A stretch of 64,000 bases of DNA from Ariolimax columbianus (Eukaryota > Mollusca > Gastropoda > Stylommatophora > Arionidae): the NCBI GenBank assembly GCA_036924085.1, contig JAVGWX010000007.1, forward strand, positions 35,178,953-35,242,952, read 5' to 3'. Positions 46,656 to 58,108 of this stretch are shown piece by piece. The position numbers and the translations under genes were made by a program. The notes beneath the pieces are model-generated. The model was given only the letters and a program-made list of their open reading frames with translations, ran no database searches and was not told where the DNA came from. Within the stretch, counting starts at the first letter, position 1. Every line of letters begins with the position of its first letter.

Positions 46656-48228
46656 GAACAATCCCAATCTTTGTGCTAGGAATGGGGAATCTAGTGAACA
46701 ATCTCATGCTTTGTGCTAGGAATGGGGAATCTAGTGAACAATCCCATGGTTTGTGCTAGGAATGGGAAATCTAGTGAACAATTCCAAGCTTTGTGCTAGG
46801 AATGGGGAATCTAGTGAACAATCCCATGCTTTGTGCTAGGAATGGGGAATCTAGTGAACAATTCCAAGCTTTGTGCTAGGAATGGGGAATCTAGTGAACA
46901 ATTCCAAGCTTTGTGCTAGGAATGGGGAATCTAGTGAACAATCCCATGCTTTGTGCTAGGAATGGGGAATCTAGTGAACAATTCCAAGCTTTGTGCTAGG
47001 AATGGGGAATCTAGTGAACAATTCCAAGCTTTGTGCTAGGAATGGGGAATCTAGTGAACAATTCCAGGCTTTGTGCTAGAAATGGGGAATCTAGTGAACA
47101 ATTCCAGGTTTTGTGTTAGGAATGGGGAATCTAGTGAACAATTCCAGGCTTTGTGCTAGGAATGGGGAATCTAGTGAACAATCCCATTCTTTGTGCTAGG
47201 AATGGGGAAATCTAGTGAACAATTTCAAGCTTTGAGCTAGGAATGGGGAATCTAGTGAACAATCCCATGCTTTGTGCTAGGAATGGGGAATCTAGTGAAC
47301 AATCCCATTCTTTGTGCTAGGAATGGGGAATCTAGTGAACAATCCCATGCTTTGTGCTAGGAATGGGGAATCTAGTGAACAATCCCATTCTTTGTGCTAG
47401 GAATGGGGAATCTAGTGCACAATCCCATTCTTTGTGCTAGGAATGGGGAATCTAGTGAACAATCCCATTCTTTGTGCTAGGAATGGGGAATCTAGTGAAC
47501 AATTCCAGGCTTTGTGTTAGGAATGGGGAATCTAGTGCACAATCCCATTCTTTGTGCTAGGAATGGGGAATCTAGTGAACAATCCCATTCTTTGTGCTAG
47601 GAATGGGGAATCTAGTGAACAATCCCATTCTTTGTGCTAGGAATGGGGAATCTAGTGAACAATCCCATTCTTTGTGCTAGTAATGGGGAATCTAGTGAAC
47701 AATCCCATTCTTTGTGCTAGGAATGGGGAATCTAGTGAACAATCCCATTCTTTGTGCTAGGAATGGGGAATCTAGTGAACAATCCCATTCTTTGTGCTAG
47801 GAATGGGGAATCTAGTGAACAATCCCATTCTTTGTGCTAGTAATGGGGAATCTAGTGAACAATCCCATTCTTTGTGCTAGGAATGGGGAATCTAGTGAAC
47901 AATCCCATTCTTTGTGCTAGGAATGGGGAATCTAGTGAACAATCCCATTCTTTGTGCTAGGAATGGGGAATCTAGTGAACAATCCCATTCTTTGTGCTAG
48001 AAATGGGGAATCTAGTGAACAATCCCATTCTTTGTGCTAGGAATGGGGAATCTAGTGAACAATCCCATTCTTTGTGCTAGGAATGGGGAATCTAGTGAAC
48101 AATCCCATTCTTTGTGCTAGGAATGGGGAATCTAGTGAACAATCCCATTCTTTGTGCTAGGAATGGGGAATCTAGTGAACAATCCCATTCTTTGTGCTAG
48201 GAATGGGGAATCTAGTGAACAATCCCAT
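46656..48228. repeat. Satellite array, 40-bp unit, about 39 copies
   Basis: Unit cattctttgtgctaggaatg plus gggaatctagtgaacaatcc. The left third mixes several variants (ccaagct, ccaggct, ccatgct); from about 47540 to the end nearly all units are identical. It ends about 80 bp before the first CH-domain exon. Confidence 0.98.
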
Positions 48229-48305
48229 TCTCCATGCATCAGTTTTCTCTATCGACTGTGTGTTGCACATACTAATCATGTTTGTTTGTTTATATCATTT
48301 AACAG

Positions 48306-48367
48306 ATGAGCAAGAGCGAGTACAGAAAAAGACTTTCACAAATTGGATGAACACTTACCTTTGTCAG
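48306..48367 (+). CDS. Nesprin/SYNE-like exon: start of first CH domain
   Basis: A 62-bp exon preceded by a pyrimidine/T-rich stretch ending in atttaacag and followed by gtaagg. Read with two bases completing an Asp codon split by a phase-1 intron, it encodes (D)EQERVQKKTFTNWMNTYLCQ. VQKxTFTxWxN is the signature at the start of actin-binding CH domains; DEQExVQK is closest to nesprins. The next exon continues in phase 0. Nesprins bind F-actin through paired N-terminal CH domains and link the nuclear envelope to the cytoskeleton. Beta-spectrin and dystonin have the same motif but a shorter following loop; calmin fits in length and cannot be excluded. Confidence 0.78.
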
Positions 48368-48462
48368 GTAAGGACTACAGCTCATGTTTCTGTCCACCCT
48401 GCTTAGACAGAGAAATTATGCACTTTAATAGTTTCACTTATATAACAAAAATGCCACAGGAG

Positions 48463-48757
48463 TCAAGATTGAAGTATTTTCATCATAAATTGAAGTATTC
48501 CCACCATAATTTGAAGTATTCTCACTATGAATTGAAGTATTCCCACATTGAATTGAAGTATTCCCACCATGAATTAAAGTATTCGCACAATAAGTTGAAG
48601 TATTCCCATAATACATTGAAGTATTCCCACCATACATTGAAGCATTCCCACCATAAATTGAAGTATTCCCATCATACATGAAGTATTCCTTCTATACATT
48701 GAAGTATTCCTAACATAAATTGAAGTATTCCCACCAACAATTGAAGTATTCAGCTGT
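48463..48757. repeat. Minisatellite in intron, 21-bp unit, about 14 copies
   Basis: Unit attgaagtattcccaccata with variants in the last six bases. Open frames across it on both strands reflect the 21-bp (7-codon) period only. Confidence 0.95.
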
Positions 48758-49019
48758 TCTCTTAAGTGCAATGCAAAAAATATGTTCCTTGTAGTTATTG
48801 TAATTCCACCTGTCGAGATATGCTCTCTTAGGTTCTGTGGGGAGGGACATTTTTCCTTTCATATTTGCGTGGCCGTTGTCATTTTCAATCTATTCCTGAG
48901 CAGTACAATGAAGTCTAACACTTCATCTCTGACAGCAGTGGCTGCTATGGGACCACCTTTTACTGTTATGTAGTGTTTCTTTAAAACCATCAGTTGATCT
49001 GTTTTCTTGGTTACCCACT

Positions 49020-49740
49020 TGCAACTTTCTGTAGGATTTCTTCACTCTCTGTAGGATTTCTTCACTCTCTGTAGGATTTCTTCACTTTCCACTTTCTGTG
49101 TAAATTCTTCACTTCCAACTTTGTCAGATCTCTTCACTTTCTATAGGATTTCTTCACTTTCCACTTTCTGTGTAAATTCTTCACTTCCAACTTTGTCAGA
49201 TCTCTTCACTTTCTATAGGATTTCTTCACTTTCCACTTTCTGTGTAAATTCTTCACTTCCAACTTTGTCAGATCTCTTCACTTTCTATAGGTTTTCTTAA
49301 CTTTCCACTTTCTGTGTAAATTCTTCACTTCCAACTTTGTCAGATCTCTTCACTTTCTATAGAATTTCTTCTCTTCCCACTTTCTGTCAGATTTCTTCAC
49401 TTTCCACTTTCTGTGTAAATTCTTCACTTCTTCCACCTTTGTCAGGTTTCTTCACTTTCCACTTTCCGTGTAAATTCTTTATTTCCAACTTTATCAGATT
49501 TCTTAACTTTCCACTTTCTGTGTAAATTCTTCACTTCCACCTTTGTCAGGTTTCTTCACTTTCCACTTTCTATAGAATTTACTTCACATCCAACTTTCTG
49601 TAGGATTTCTTCACTTGCCACTTTGTCAAATTTTTTGTCAATCCCCACTTTCTGTAGATGTCTTCACTTCACACTTTCTATAGAATTTTGTCACTCCCCA
49701 CTTTCCATAGATGTCTTTAGTTCCCACTCCTATATTTTCT
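49020..49740. repeat. Complex minisatellite in intron, 72-bp higher-order unit
   Basis: Built from short modules such as ttcttcactttccactttc, tgtgtaaattcttcacttcc and aactttgtcagatc. The word ccaactttgtcagatc recurs at 49115, 49187, 49259 and 49331, a 72-bp period; modules then become irregular. Confidence 0.92.
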
Positions 49741-50006
49741 AGTGACACTGGCCAGTTATTTCAAGCATCTTATATCACAGGTTGTGATCTGGTGGACTTG
49801 TGCATTAGTCATTAGTCATTGTTCATGGTCTGCCATAAACACATTCTTTGTTATCTGAGATAATTCACTTTCTCTGCCATCAAAATGAGGACTGAACTAC
49901 AGAGTAGTCGGACTGCTTAGCTACTCAAAACACACACAAACACACACACGCAATTCTGAGTTGATGTTGAATGGTATTCAGTATCTTATGTAATGTATCA
50001 TTACAG

Positions 50007-50102
50007 AGAAGTCCCTCGATCAAGGTGGAGAACCTGTTTGAAGAGGTTAAAGATGGGATCGTGCTCTTGTCTTTGCTGGAAGTCTTGTCTGGAGAACGAC
50101 TG
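50007..50102 (+). CDS. Nesprin/SYNE-like exon: second part of first CH domain
   Basis: A 96-bp exon between cattacag and gtaatg, exactly 32 codons in phase 0. It reads RSPSIKVENLFEEVKDGIVL, then LSLLEVLSGERL. DLFxDxKDGxxLLxLLEVLSG is the core of the first CH domain of nesprin, calmin, spectrin and plakin proteins. The number of residues between the NxxL of the first exon and the LF here matches nesprin and calmin and is two longer than in beta-spectrin. There are no stops or frame changes, unlike every transposon frame nearby, so it looks like a live exon. The next CH exon was not found in the remaining sequence. Confidence 0.8.
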
Positions 50103-50189
50103 GTAATGTGAATTGTTGTATGCACACTCTTGTCTTTTGTTACTGTTACCTACTTACTTACTTTCAGTGTCCAAGCACCATGTTATACA

Positions 50190-50765
50190 GTATGCATCTA
50201 GTATTCAGTGACATGGATTGCTAGTATTCAGCGACATGGATTGCCCTGTCATTTGCTTCCAGCATGTTACACCTGTTGCATGTTTCCTGGAGGTTGGGGC
50301 AGGTCATCAGGTGGTCTGGGTCTTGTATTGTGCCACAGTCACATGTGTCATCATCTGTGTCTTCCCTTGGTTTCATATTCCTCTTGCACCGTGATAAACC
50401 AGTTCGGAGTCTGTTCAGCTACTTCCATGTTGTGAATAGTAGATGATGTCCAGGGGCAGGTTCCTCCCGAGGTTCCATCTCTGGGGCCTGCATCAAATCG
50501 TGTCATCTCTCGGTGCGGCGACTTTCAGGATTTGTCTGTATGAGATGTGTTGATTTTAGGAAGCTATGACTGGATTTGAGTCTTGTGCTCTGTACCTGAT
50601 GTCCAAACATTGGGTGCCTTGGGTCGTCCTCCTGTTTTTCACGCTTAATTTCTGCGCTGACGTCTCTTCGAATCTTGGATGGTGCTATGCCAATTATGGG
50701 GTATATTGTATCAATAGGGGTGGGTTCTAGGCACCCTGATACTATCCGATCCACCTTATTTATTG
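50190..50765 (-). mobile_element. Jockey-like LINE C-terminus in the intron after the second exon
   Basis: Minus strand: MDRIVSGCLEPTPIDTIYPI and IGIAPSKIRRDVSAEIKREK, a block typical of Jockey-group LINEs between RT and the end; then HPMFGHQVQSTRLKSSHSFL; then in another frame RCKRNMKPREDTDDDTCDCG and TIQDPDHLMTCPNLQET, a C-x-C...H...C knuckle. No RNase H domain is visible between them. It starts about 90 bp after the exon. A 23-bp direct repeat lies at its 3' side near 50199-50243. Confidence 0.75.
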
Positions 50766-51365
50766 CTGTATCAACTTGTTATTGTTAAGGTAAATGATCA
50801 GTGTTTTTACTCATTCAGTGTATGTGGTCAGCAATAAAACATATAATTTTGCAGCAAATCTGCGCCAAATTACTTATCTTGCAGCAATATGTAGCTTCAT
50901 GAGTTTGCCAGACCCTGAAAATTTGTTAAGACATGTCCTGTTAAAATAGGACTGACAAATATAGGTGACGTAACAGCTTGGTAGAAGCACATACAAAGTG
51001 AAAACCATGGGACACCATAGCTTATTCAGCGATTATTATGAGCACTATTTCATATGAGTATGAAAGGCTGACATCGCTTAGAGCTACGTCAATTTTTTAA
51101 ATGAAGACAGTGTCACCGCAGTTGAATTGTTATTATTTTCCTTTGATCTATTTTTCTTATAAATGTTATAGTCTGTCAGAATTCTCTCGTGCCATATAGT
51201 TTGTCCATCATTTAGGTTTGAAATGACCAAAGCTGTCACTCTGATTCTCTTATGGAGCTGACATACTTGAAGATCGTGTAGAATTCAGAAACAATGATTC
51301 TGATTAATCTTTTCTAATATTTGTGGAAAACATTGTTCATTGGCTGTGAGTTTTTTAAAATCACA
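50766..51365. other. No gene seen (probable intron)
   Basis: AT-rich, no coding match to the next part of a CH domain. Confidence 0.5.
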
Positions 51366-51746
51366 AACAGCTGAACATACTGAGGTAATGGGTCATTCAG
51401 TGAAACAGCTGAACATACTGAGGTAATGGGTCATTCAGTGAAACAGCTGAACATACTGAGGTAATGGGTCATTCAGTGAAACAGCTGAACATACTGAGGT
51501 AATGGGTCATTCAGTGAAACAGCTGAACATACTGAGGTAATGGGTCATTCAGTGAAACAGCTGAACATACTGAGGTAATGGGTCATTCAGTGAAACAGCT
51601 GAACATACTGAGGTAATGGGTCATTCAGTGAAACAGCTGAACATACTGAGGTAATGGGTCATTCAGTGAAACAGCTGAACATACTGAGGTAAAGGGGTCA
51701 TTCAGTGAAACAGCTGAACATACTGAGGTAATGGGTCATTCAGTGG
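51366..51746. repeat. Minisatellite, 38-bp unit, 10 copies
   Basis: Unit gctgaacatactgaggtaat plus gggtcattcagtgaaaca, nearly invariant; one unit has an extra a and g (taaaggggtc). Unrelated in sequence to the 38-bp array in the mariner. Confidence 0.97.
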
Positions 51747-53394
51747 TCCAAGATGACTTGTACAGTGACAAGTTTTGGCTATGTACTTTGAAAACATATG
51801 CGCCCACCCTTCTTGCAGGTCAATAACATTTGCTTGCATTAACAAGATTAAAACTGTTGTGTGAGGTAATGTTGTCGCAGAAATTGTTTGACAATGGGAA
51901 ACTCTGGATTTGACATCTACTGCCAAAGATAGTAGGAGTACAGTAGTGCATGTCCATTTAGGAAAAGCAATTTTTGCTACTTTTAATTTCCCATAAAACA
52001 GAAACTGTTGAAACTCACATTTTTAAATACATATAATTGACATACGATATTTCTTAGCTTGCCGTCATTGCTGCTCTTCTCTACCCTGACAACCTCTTCT
52101 CTCTGTTTAATCTTTTGCAAAATATTAAAAATACTGGGTTTTGTATTTGAGGTTGAAGTTTTTTCTTTTCTGGTTTTGTTCTTTCAATGAAAATGACAAA
52201 GTGTACACATAGTGAAATATAACAAATTGGTAAATGTTGTCCGAAAGCAGACATTGCTGTCAGGGATAAAGTGTTAGATACTTCACTGTGCTAAGCTTTC
52301 TGTGAGGCTAGGGGACTAGTTCCTCTCCTCGCAGCCTTTCCTTTGCTAACTAAGCTTAGGTATCCATTTATAACTGGGTCAGCTGAAGTGTGTCGATAGT
52401 CAGGTCTGGCACCTTTGTCATGATAAGTGGGCCAACTCTGTTATTGAGACATTTTGATATTTAAATCAATGAAACACAAATAAAAATGTGTGCAGAGATA
52501 GTACAATGTGGGATTTTCACAAGGTCATAGTTGGAAATCAATATCAGGGTTGCATTGCGTTGCTTAGGCTCTCTATGTGTATACAATGATGTTATAAATA
52601 CATTGGAAAAGCTGACAGTGTAGACATGATTCTAAAAGTATTGAATTCCCTGACATGCTGTCTATTTTTTGTGATCAATATTTCACATACAGGGTGCAAT
52701 GGTTTTTTTTACTTGTAGTTCCCTGACTGTTTTCACTTTCTCATGGTTAATTCAGCGCTAGCCACTGTGTGCCTTTGATAGCCCTCTCTGCAGGTGGAGC
52801 ATGATGTGTTTTCTCGATTGTCTGTCTTCTCAGGTCAATTGATTTTCCAACACACTGTAAATATTTAAAAGTGGGATGGAGTGGCATTTGTTTCTAATTA
52901 GATTTATTGAGTTATCGACTCCTGTCTGAGAATGTAAAGTCCAGAATATCTAACAATAAAAGGGCTGTCAACGTACAGCAATAGCTCTAAAAGTTATATC
53001 AGTTATGGGACCACTGCTTTGCCACTTAATTTCCAATGACCTCTGCGGCATTGAAGGCCAAATGGTGAAAACCAGCTCTTGTCCCTGATTGTGGACCTCA
53101 GTTGTAGACTAATGAGAATTGTTTATTCAATAAAATAAGCATGAACGTATTCAGTGTTGTACATCTACTGCATAGGTCTCCAAACTTAATGAGACTGTGG
53201 TTATAGTAGATTGTGGAAGGAACAATAGAAATGTTAGAAAATGGTATAAACACACAAGCGTTGAAAACAAGACAGCTTCTACTATGTGGAAGTTGCATAT
53301 AATGGGAAATCAGTTATAACAAGTTACCTTCTAATCATCGCAGGTTACGTAAATGAATACATTTGTCTTGACATTGACAAGTCATCTCCTTCTT
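51747..53394. other. No gene seen in about 1.6 kb (probable intron)
   Basis: AT-rich and free of obvious transposon blocks or tandem repeats. I looked for the next CH-domain exon (the LVNIxxxDIxDGxPxLxLGLxW block) on the plus strand and did not see it. Confidence 0.45.
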
Positions 53395-53635
53395 CTTTGG
53401 CATTTGTCATGAAAAGGACGCTGTATCATAGTTTACAGCGAGGCTGTGATACCTTCTGCACCTTTTGGCCTGATACATTCGATTTTAGCTGACGTTTTTG
53501 AGTACCGGGTTTGCCTTCTGACTGCGAAACCTATTCTCTTAGCCAGTCTACACTAGTGCAGCCTGTTTCCAGAGCCGCATATAGGATGCGGAAAAGGGTC
53601 CTTGTCAGCTCTGGTTTGCTGAAAACTCACAAATT
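53395..53635 (-). mobile_element. SINE-A copy
   Basis: Reversed blocks gtatcatagtttacagcgag, ccttctgcaccttttggcc, tgagtaccgggtttgccttc, cctattctcttagccagtc and ccttgtcagctctggtttgc match the other antisense copies. Confidence 0.82.
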
Positions 53636-53789
53636 TTAATAATAAAAATCATCATCATCATCCTTCAATGGTTGTTCCAATAAAAGCATGGGGTCACCAA
53701 CTGAGCTGACTTTCCTTGCTGAAAGCCTGTGCAAAAAGCATTTATGCCCTTTTTCAATGTTAGCTTCTATGTTCTACAGGATAAGGTTG

Positions 53790-54150
53790 TGAGCCATGTA
53801 GTTGTCTTCCATGACATGCAAAGGGTAACTGAGACGTTAGTCCCGTCAGGCACAACATACTGACCAGGACGTCGCGTCAGGGTCAAGGATAACATACTGA
53901 CTAAGACCACTATCTCTCTTCCATGTAGTGTTCCCTGAAAACAAGCTGTTTTCAAGGCAGTCTGGCTGACAAGATGTGTATCAACGTGATCCCTGTAGTA
54001 GTTTGCCACGCAGATGAAGCCAATCATAACAGTCCGTCTTCATTAGCACACTGGTGATGTGAGGAAAGCTACTGCAACCCGCCACTCAACAACCTTTTCA
54101 GAGTGCACAAAAGAGTAAACATACTCACTGTGGGCATTTGAAAACAATAA
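53790..54150 (-). repeat. Rep-B copy, near complete
   Basis: ggtaactgagacgttagtcc, gacgtcgcgtcagggtcaag, ttccatgtagtgttccctg, gtatcaacgtgatccctg, cagatgaagccaatcataac and actgtgggcatttgaaaac in the minus-strand Rep-B order. Confidence 0.75.
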
Positions 54151-54690
54151 CAACAACATAGCCCTAACCCTGACCTAAACCCTGACCCTTGCTCTGGTCT
54201 TGAGACCACCAGTTAGCAACATTTGTTAGCCCTTTTTTGATGATATGGAAGTTGGCAAGATTGCAGACTCTAACATTCTTTCTTTTGAATCTTTCACCAT
54301 TAACAAAGGGCTCTTGAAAACACATTGGTAATCATACAGATTTATGTAATAAAAAATATAGAAATAGTTTTTCTATAGGCTTAGACTTTCAGTTTCCAAA
54401 TGATGTTCTAAAAAACTCTCAAATGTGTAACTATACAGACACATACATGACTATGTCATTTATACATTTTTATAATGATGGATATTTTACTCATCAAATG
54501 TATTTTACTGGGGTTCAAATGTCATGATTACATTAACGTTATTTGTAAATGTTCGTCTGATAATGCGAATCTGTAGCTGGGCACTTTCATTTTGGTCAGT
54601 GATTTGTTCTCATTCATCTCACACTTTTTGTGAGTGCCCTTTTCTAAGCAGGCAGTCAAGTAGTTTATATTCCTTACTTGTACCATTAGT
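54151..54690. other. No gene seen
   Basis: Begins with a short cctaaccctgacctaaaccc patch that resembles telomeric repeats only by chance. Otherwise AT-rich. Confidence 0.5.
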
Positions 54691-54931
54691 CCAGGTTAGA
54701 TATTAGGAAATATTTTTTTAGTCAGAGAGTGGTGTCTGCTTGGAATGCATTGCCAGGGGAGGTAGTGGAGGCAGGGACAGTTAATGCATTTAAGAATAAA
54801 CTGGGTGCGCATAGCTTTTAGAGCAAGGTGATGTAAATGTAACTGGTTGTATACAGACTATGCAGGGTCTTCTAAATCAGTATAAAGACGTTAAGTTAAG
54901 TTAAGTTAAGTTAAGTTAAGTTCTAGAACAT
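54691..54931 (+). mobile_element. CR1-like LINE 3' end, 5'-truncated
   Basis: Matches 45090-45300 block for block: ttagatattaggaaatattt, gtgtctgcttggaatgcatt, gggacagttaatgcatttaa and cagtataaagacg. The tail has six ttaag units, against three in the other copy. Confidence 0.88.
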
Positions 54932-55499
54932 TACAGAATTCTGGATGAACTACATTAACAGACATATATCACATTTAAGTTTCAATCATACTTCCGTGTT
55001 GGCAGACTCATTTCATCGATCTCGACACACTGAAGTAACAAGACAAACTGACTCCAGCTTCTTTTCACTGACAGAAGTGGTTAAAAATGCCTGGAAAGTC
55101 AAACATTAACACCAAACATATATATATATTATTTCAAAATATTTACAGACAAAATCCACCTTATTTAGGTCTTACATATGAAGGCTCAGGATTTATGTAG
55201 TAAAATCTTTGTTAGTATTATTTTAGACACTAGGGTATCTATATATTTAAAATGTTTGTGGTACATGCATGTTTAAGTATTTACGTCATCACTGTGTTTT
55301 AGACTTTTGTACTCATGGCTTTCCGTAACTGATTAACAAGAAAACTACATTCCGTTATGCAAGATTTTAGATATCATGTACAATGTCTATATATACTGAT
55401 AATGCATAGAAAGAAATGTTTTGTTTTATATGAAAGTAAGCACTTTTAATATTCATATCTATCTGTGCCCATTGCCTAAACCTCGTAAAGACTATACGC
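54932..55499. other. No gene seen
   Basis: AT-rich, no supported feature. Confidence 0.5.
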
Positions 55500-56104
55500 T
55501 TTTCAGCAGCTATCAAATAATCACCATACAAAATGTATATAGAAAATTGCTCGAGAAGATAGTGGCCAGGAAAATAATGGCCTACCTTAAACGGGAGCAA
55601 ATTCTACCCGACACGATGGGCAGTTATAGAACAGCGAAGGAGACCTGGGGTAACGCTGGAACTTTTGCGTATCACGTGTATGAGTGTTTTCAGTCAAAGC
55701 AAGAAACAGTCGCGGTGGCACTCGACCTGGAAGACGCATACAACCGTGTCGATTTTGGGACTTTAATTACATGTCTGAAGCAGTGTGGTTTAAACCCGTG
55801 GCTGGTTAGTTTGATATCAGCTGCCCTGGTGGAAAGAACAGTTGCGCTACGTGTGGGATCGTGGACATCAGAACCGAGGCGAATATGTCCAGGACATCCT
55901 CAAGGGTCTCCGCTCTCATCGGGGCTGTTCAACATCTACACAGGTAAAATGGTCAATATTCAACCCACAGGGACATGGCGAACGTTGACATTTGCCGATG
56001 ACATCCTAACGGACAAGATTTGCTAAGACAGGCAAGAGTTGGTCAAAGGCATCCAGGAAACCTTGCAAGCAATCTTATAGTGGTGCGGCGACTCAATCTC
56101 CAAG

Positions 56105-56300
56105 ATCTTCTTCTTCTTCTTCTTCGTACGCTGTCAGACGTCAACCTGTATTTTTTCGAAAAAAGCAGCGGTCATCCTTAGGCTGTCGACACTGCCATAG
56201 AGCTTGTCTAGTGTTGCCACTGGTGATGACCACATGTGCTTTCGGGCAGTATTGCAGCAAATGTTCAGCGGTCATTTTCCCGGTACCACACGAAGCTCCT
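56105..56300 (-). mobile_element. Family H LINE 3' end inserted in the RNase H LINE
   Basis: Minus strand gives ASCGTGKMTAEHLLQYCP and LWQCRQPKDDRCFFRKNTG; the plus side starts with a (TTC)n run at 56108-56126, the (GAA)n tail of the element. The host LINE frame resumes right after it (MMWCSLNNSKVQAEL). Only a short gatc match is seen as a possible target duplication. Confidence 0.8.
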
Positions 56301-57409
56301 AGATCAATCCGAACAAGGCCTGCATGATGTGGTGTTCTTTGAATAATTCCAAAGTACAGGCTGAGCTCCCGGGCATCACTTTTGATGGTTGCACCATTGA
56401 CAGGTGTGACAGGTTGAAATACCTTAGAGTGACTTTTGATCGCAGTCTTTCCTATAACTGCTATGTTGACCACATCGTACAAAGATGCAAGAAAGGGTTA
56501 GGAGCACTCAAGACCATGGCTGCTGCAGACTTGGAACAACGCCTCCTGTTCATTCTATTTTGTTAGGTCATGTTGTCTGTAATCGATTACGGACTAGGCA
56601 TCCTCACACTATCAAGAACAGTGTGAAAGGTTGGACCGCATCCAGAATGAAGGTATGCGACTGGTTCTGGGTTGCACTAGAGATACCCCGATTGTGAATA
56701 TGCGGTTCATGTTGGGATTGTTATCGGTGACGTCCAGACATAAATTGGCACAAGTCAAAGCCTATATGCGTATCAACACAGACACGCGGCACCCTCTGCA
56801 CAGTAGTATCTCAGACAACAAGGGATCAAGAATCAAGAGAGGGTAGTCATGGATGGCACAGGCTGAGACAACAATCGGACACGTTACTCCAACTGAGACG
56901 ATAGCCAAAGGGGAAGAATGGGTCCACACTGGTGATAGAATGATAGAGTACCAGAGAGTCATCATAACGTTCGGCAAGGAATGCAGAGAACGGAGCAACT
57001 GAAGAGCAGAGCACGAGGTAACTCAGCTGATAACTGAGAACACCCAGGAGAGTAACGCTGTCATATACACCGACGGATCAGTCGTGCGCAGTCGGACATC
57101 AGGCTGGGGTTTCTCGGCTAGAGTGAGAGGAGAGGTCGTTGCTGAGCGCAGTAGGGCGTACATGTCAACAACCTCCAGTATAAGAATGTAGACGGAAGCA
57201 GTGACCTCGGCACTGAAATGGATATCTGGGACTTCTATAACAAGGACAGTCATCGTGACAGACGCGCAAGCTGTACTTCAGACGGCACAGAAGAGATGGC
57301 TTAGGTACGAGTGGATAGCAGCTGTTGAGGCCTCAAACCTCCAGGTGTTGACCTGGATCTACTGTCCTGCTCATGCCGGGGTTCAGGGCAATGAAAGAGC
57401 TGACATCAT

Positions 57410-57665
57410 TTTTTGTTTGTTTGTTGCGTTCGCCTTATTTATCTATTCACCAAGGCCTGTGTGCGTTACACTGTGGTTTTTATTTTGCGCCTGTCGGCCC
57501 AGTGCATCCGACTTCAGCATGCATTTTATGTAAGGGTCTGCTTCCTCCTGCATTTTCTAAGGGTTTGCTTCCCCGGGGTAACGGCCGGTGCTGTGATGGG
57601 GATCGAACCCAGCACCTTCTGGTTGTGAGCCGTGTCACTTAACCACTAGGCCACGCCGTCCCCCT
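57410..57665 (-). mobile_element. SINE-T with intact A and B boxes and 11-bp target duplication
   Basis: Reverse complement begins ggggacggcgtggcctagtg plus gttaagtgac (A box) and has gtgctgggttcgatccccat (B box) about 35 bases later. Then come ccggccgttaccccggggaa, aatgcatgctgaagtcggat and a tail rich in aacaaacaaa. The word gctgacatcat flanks it at 57399-57409 and 57666-57676. It interrupts the RNase H frame immediately after GNERADI, and the host frame continues with the same codons on the other side. Confidence 0.93.
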
Positions 57666-58108
57666 GCTGACATCATGACTTCAGAAGCTCCCATCATGGG
57701 CACATTAGTGATGGATAGAAGTGACATTTTGAAATCAATCAATGACCACCTACTGGATGAGGACACCGCATTAGATGATGCAGCAATCCACAGACTGCAA
57801 AGTTTCGACATTAAATCAGGTTTGAGCGGAGTCGGGTGCATGAGAGGACGGAGCAGGAGAGTATACAATCAGCGAGCTACAGGGACCGTCAGCATCCATA
57901 CCTTACGCCATTTGATGAGAGACTGAGCACCTATGGGTATGCCCGGAGTGCAGTGACGTCGATTCTTAGAAACAGAAACATAATTTTTTTTAAACAATTA
58001 TTTACGGAAACAATTTTGTCAATGGTTTTATTCAGCGGATTTCATTTGTGGGTTTCCGGTGTAGTTTACAGTTTTTGTTTAGTTTATAAACAAAGACGGA
58101 GCAAATGA

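Larger units (their letters stand above)
48368..50006 (+). other. Intron between the two CH-domain exons
   Basis: A 1639-bp phase-0 intron with gtaagg at its start and a ttcagtatcttatgtaatg...cattacag end. It contains two minisatellites, described separately, and otherwise no coding signal. Confidence 0.72.
55500..57935 (+). mobile_element. RNase H-bearing LINE (I-group-like), broken by two insertions
   Basis: RT part: YRKLLEKIVARKIMAYLKRE, VALDLEDAYNRVDF (first catalytic Asp), GHPQGSPLSSGLFNIY and LTFADDIL (catalytic pair). Past the first insertion: NSKVQAELPGITFDG, YLRVTFDRSLSYN and KKGLGALKTMA. RNase H part: AVIYTDGSV, TEAVTSALKWI, TVIVTDAQAVLQ and AGVQGNERAD, which hold the four expected acidic residues (D, E, D, D), with a stop just before TEAV. 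The C-terminal part resumes after a SINE at 57677. Several stops and shifts, so inactive, but better kept than most. Clade is inferred from the RT plus RNase H layout. Confidence 0.85.

Noticed and set aside
50208..50435. Cys-rich plus-strand frame that looked like a secreted peptide
   Set aside because: It is the antisense of the Jockey-like LINE knuckle region on the minus strand.
54160..54190. Interstitial telomere-like patch
   Set aside because: Only one CCCTAA-like unit is exact; the rest are CCCTGA variants over fewer than 30 bases.
57600..57660. tRNA gene suggested by strong A and B boxes
   Set aside because: The segment continues into a SINE body with a target duplication, and the acceptor stem does not close. 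The same applies to 58600-58670 and 31556-31630.
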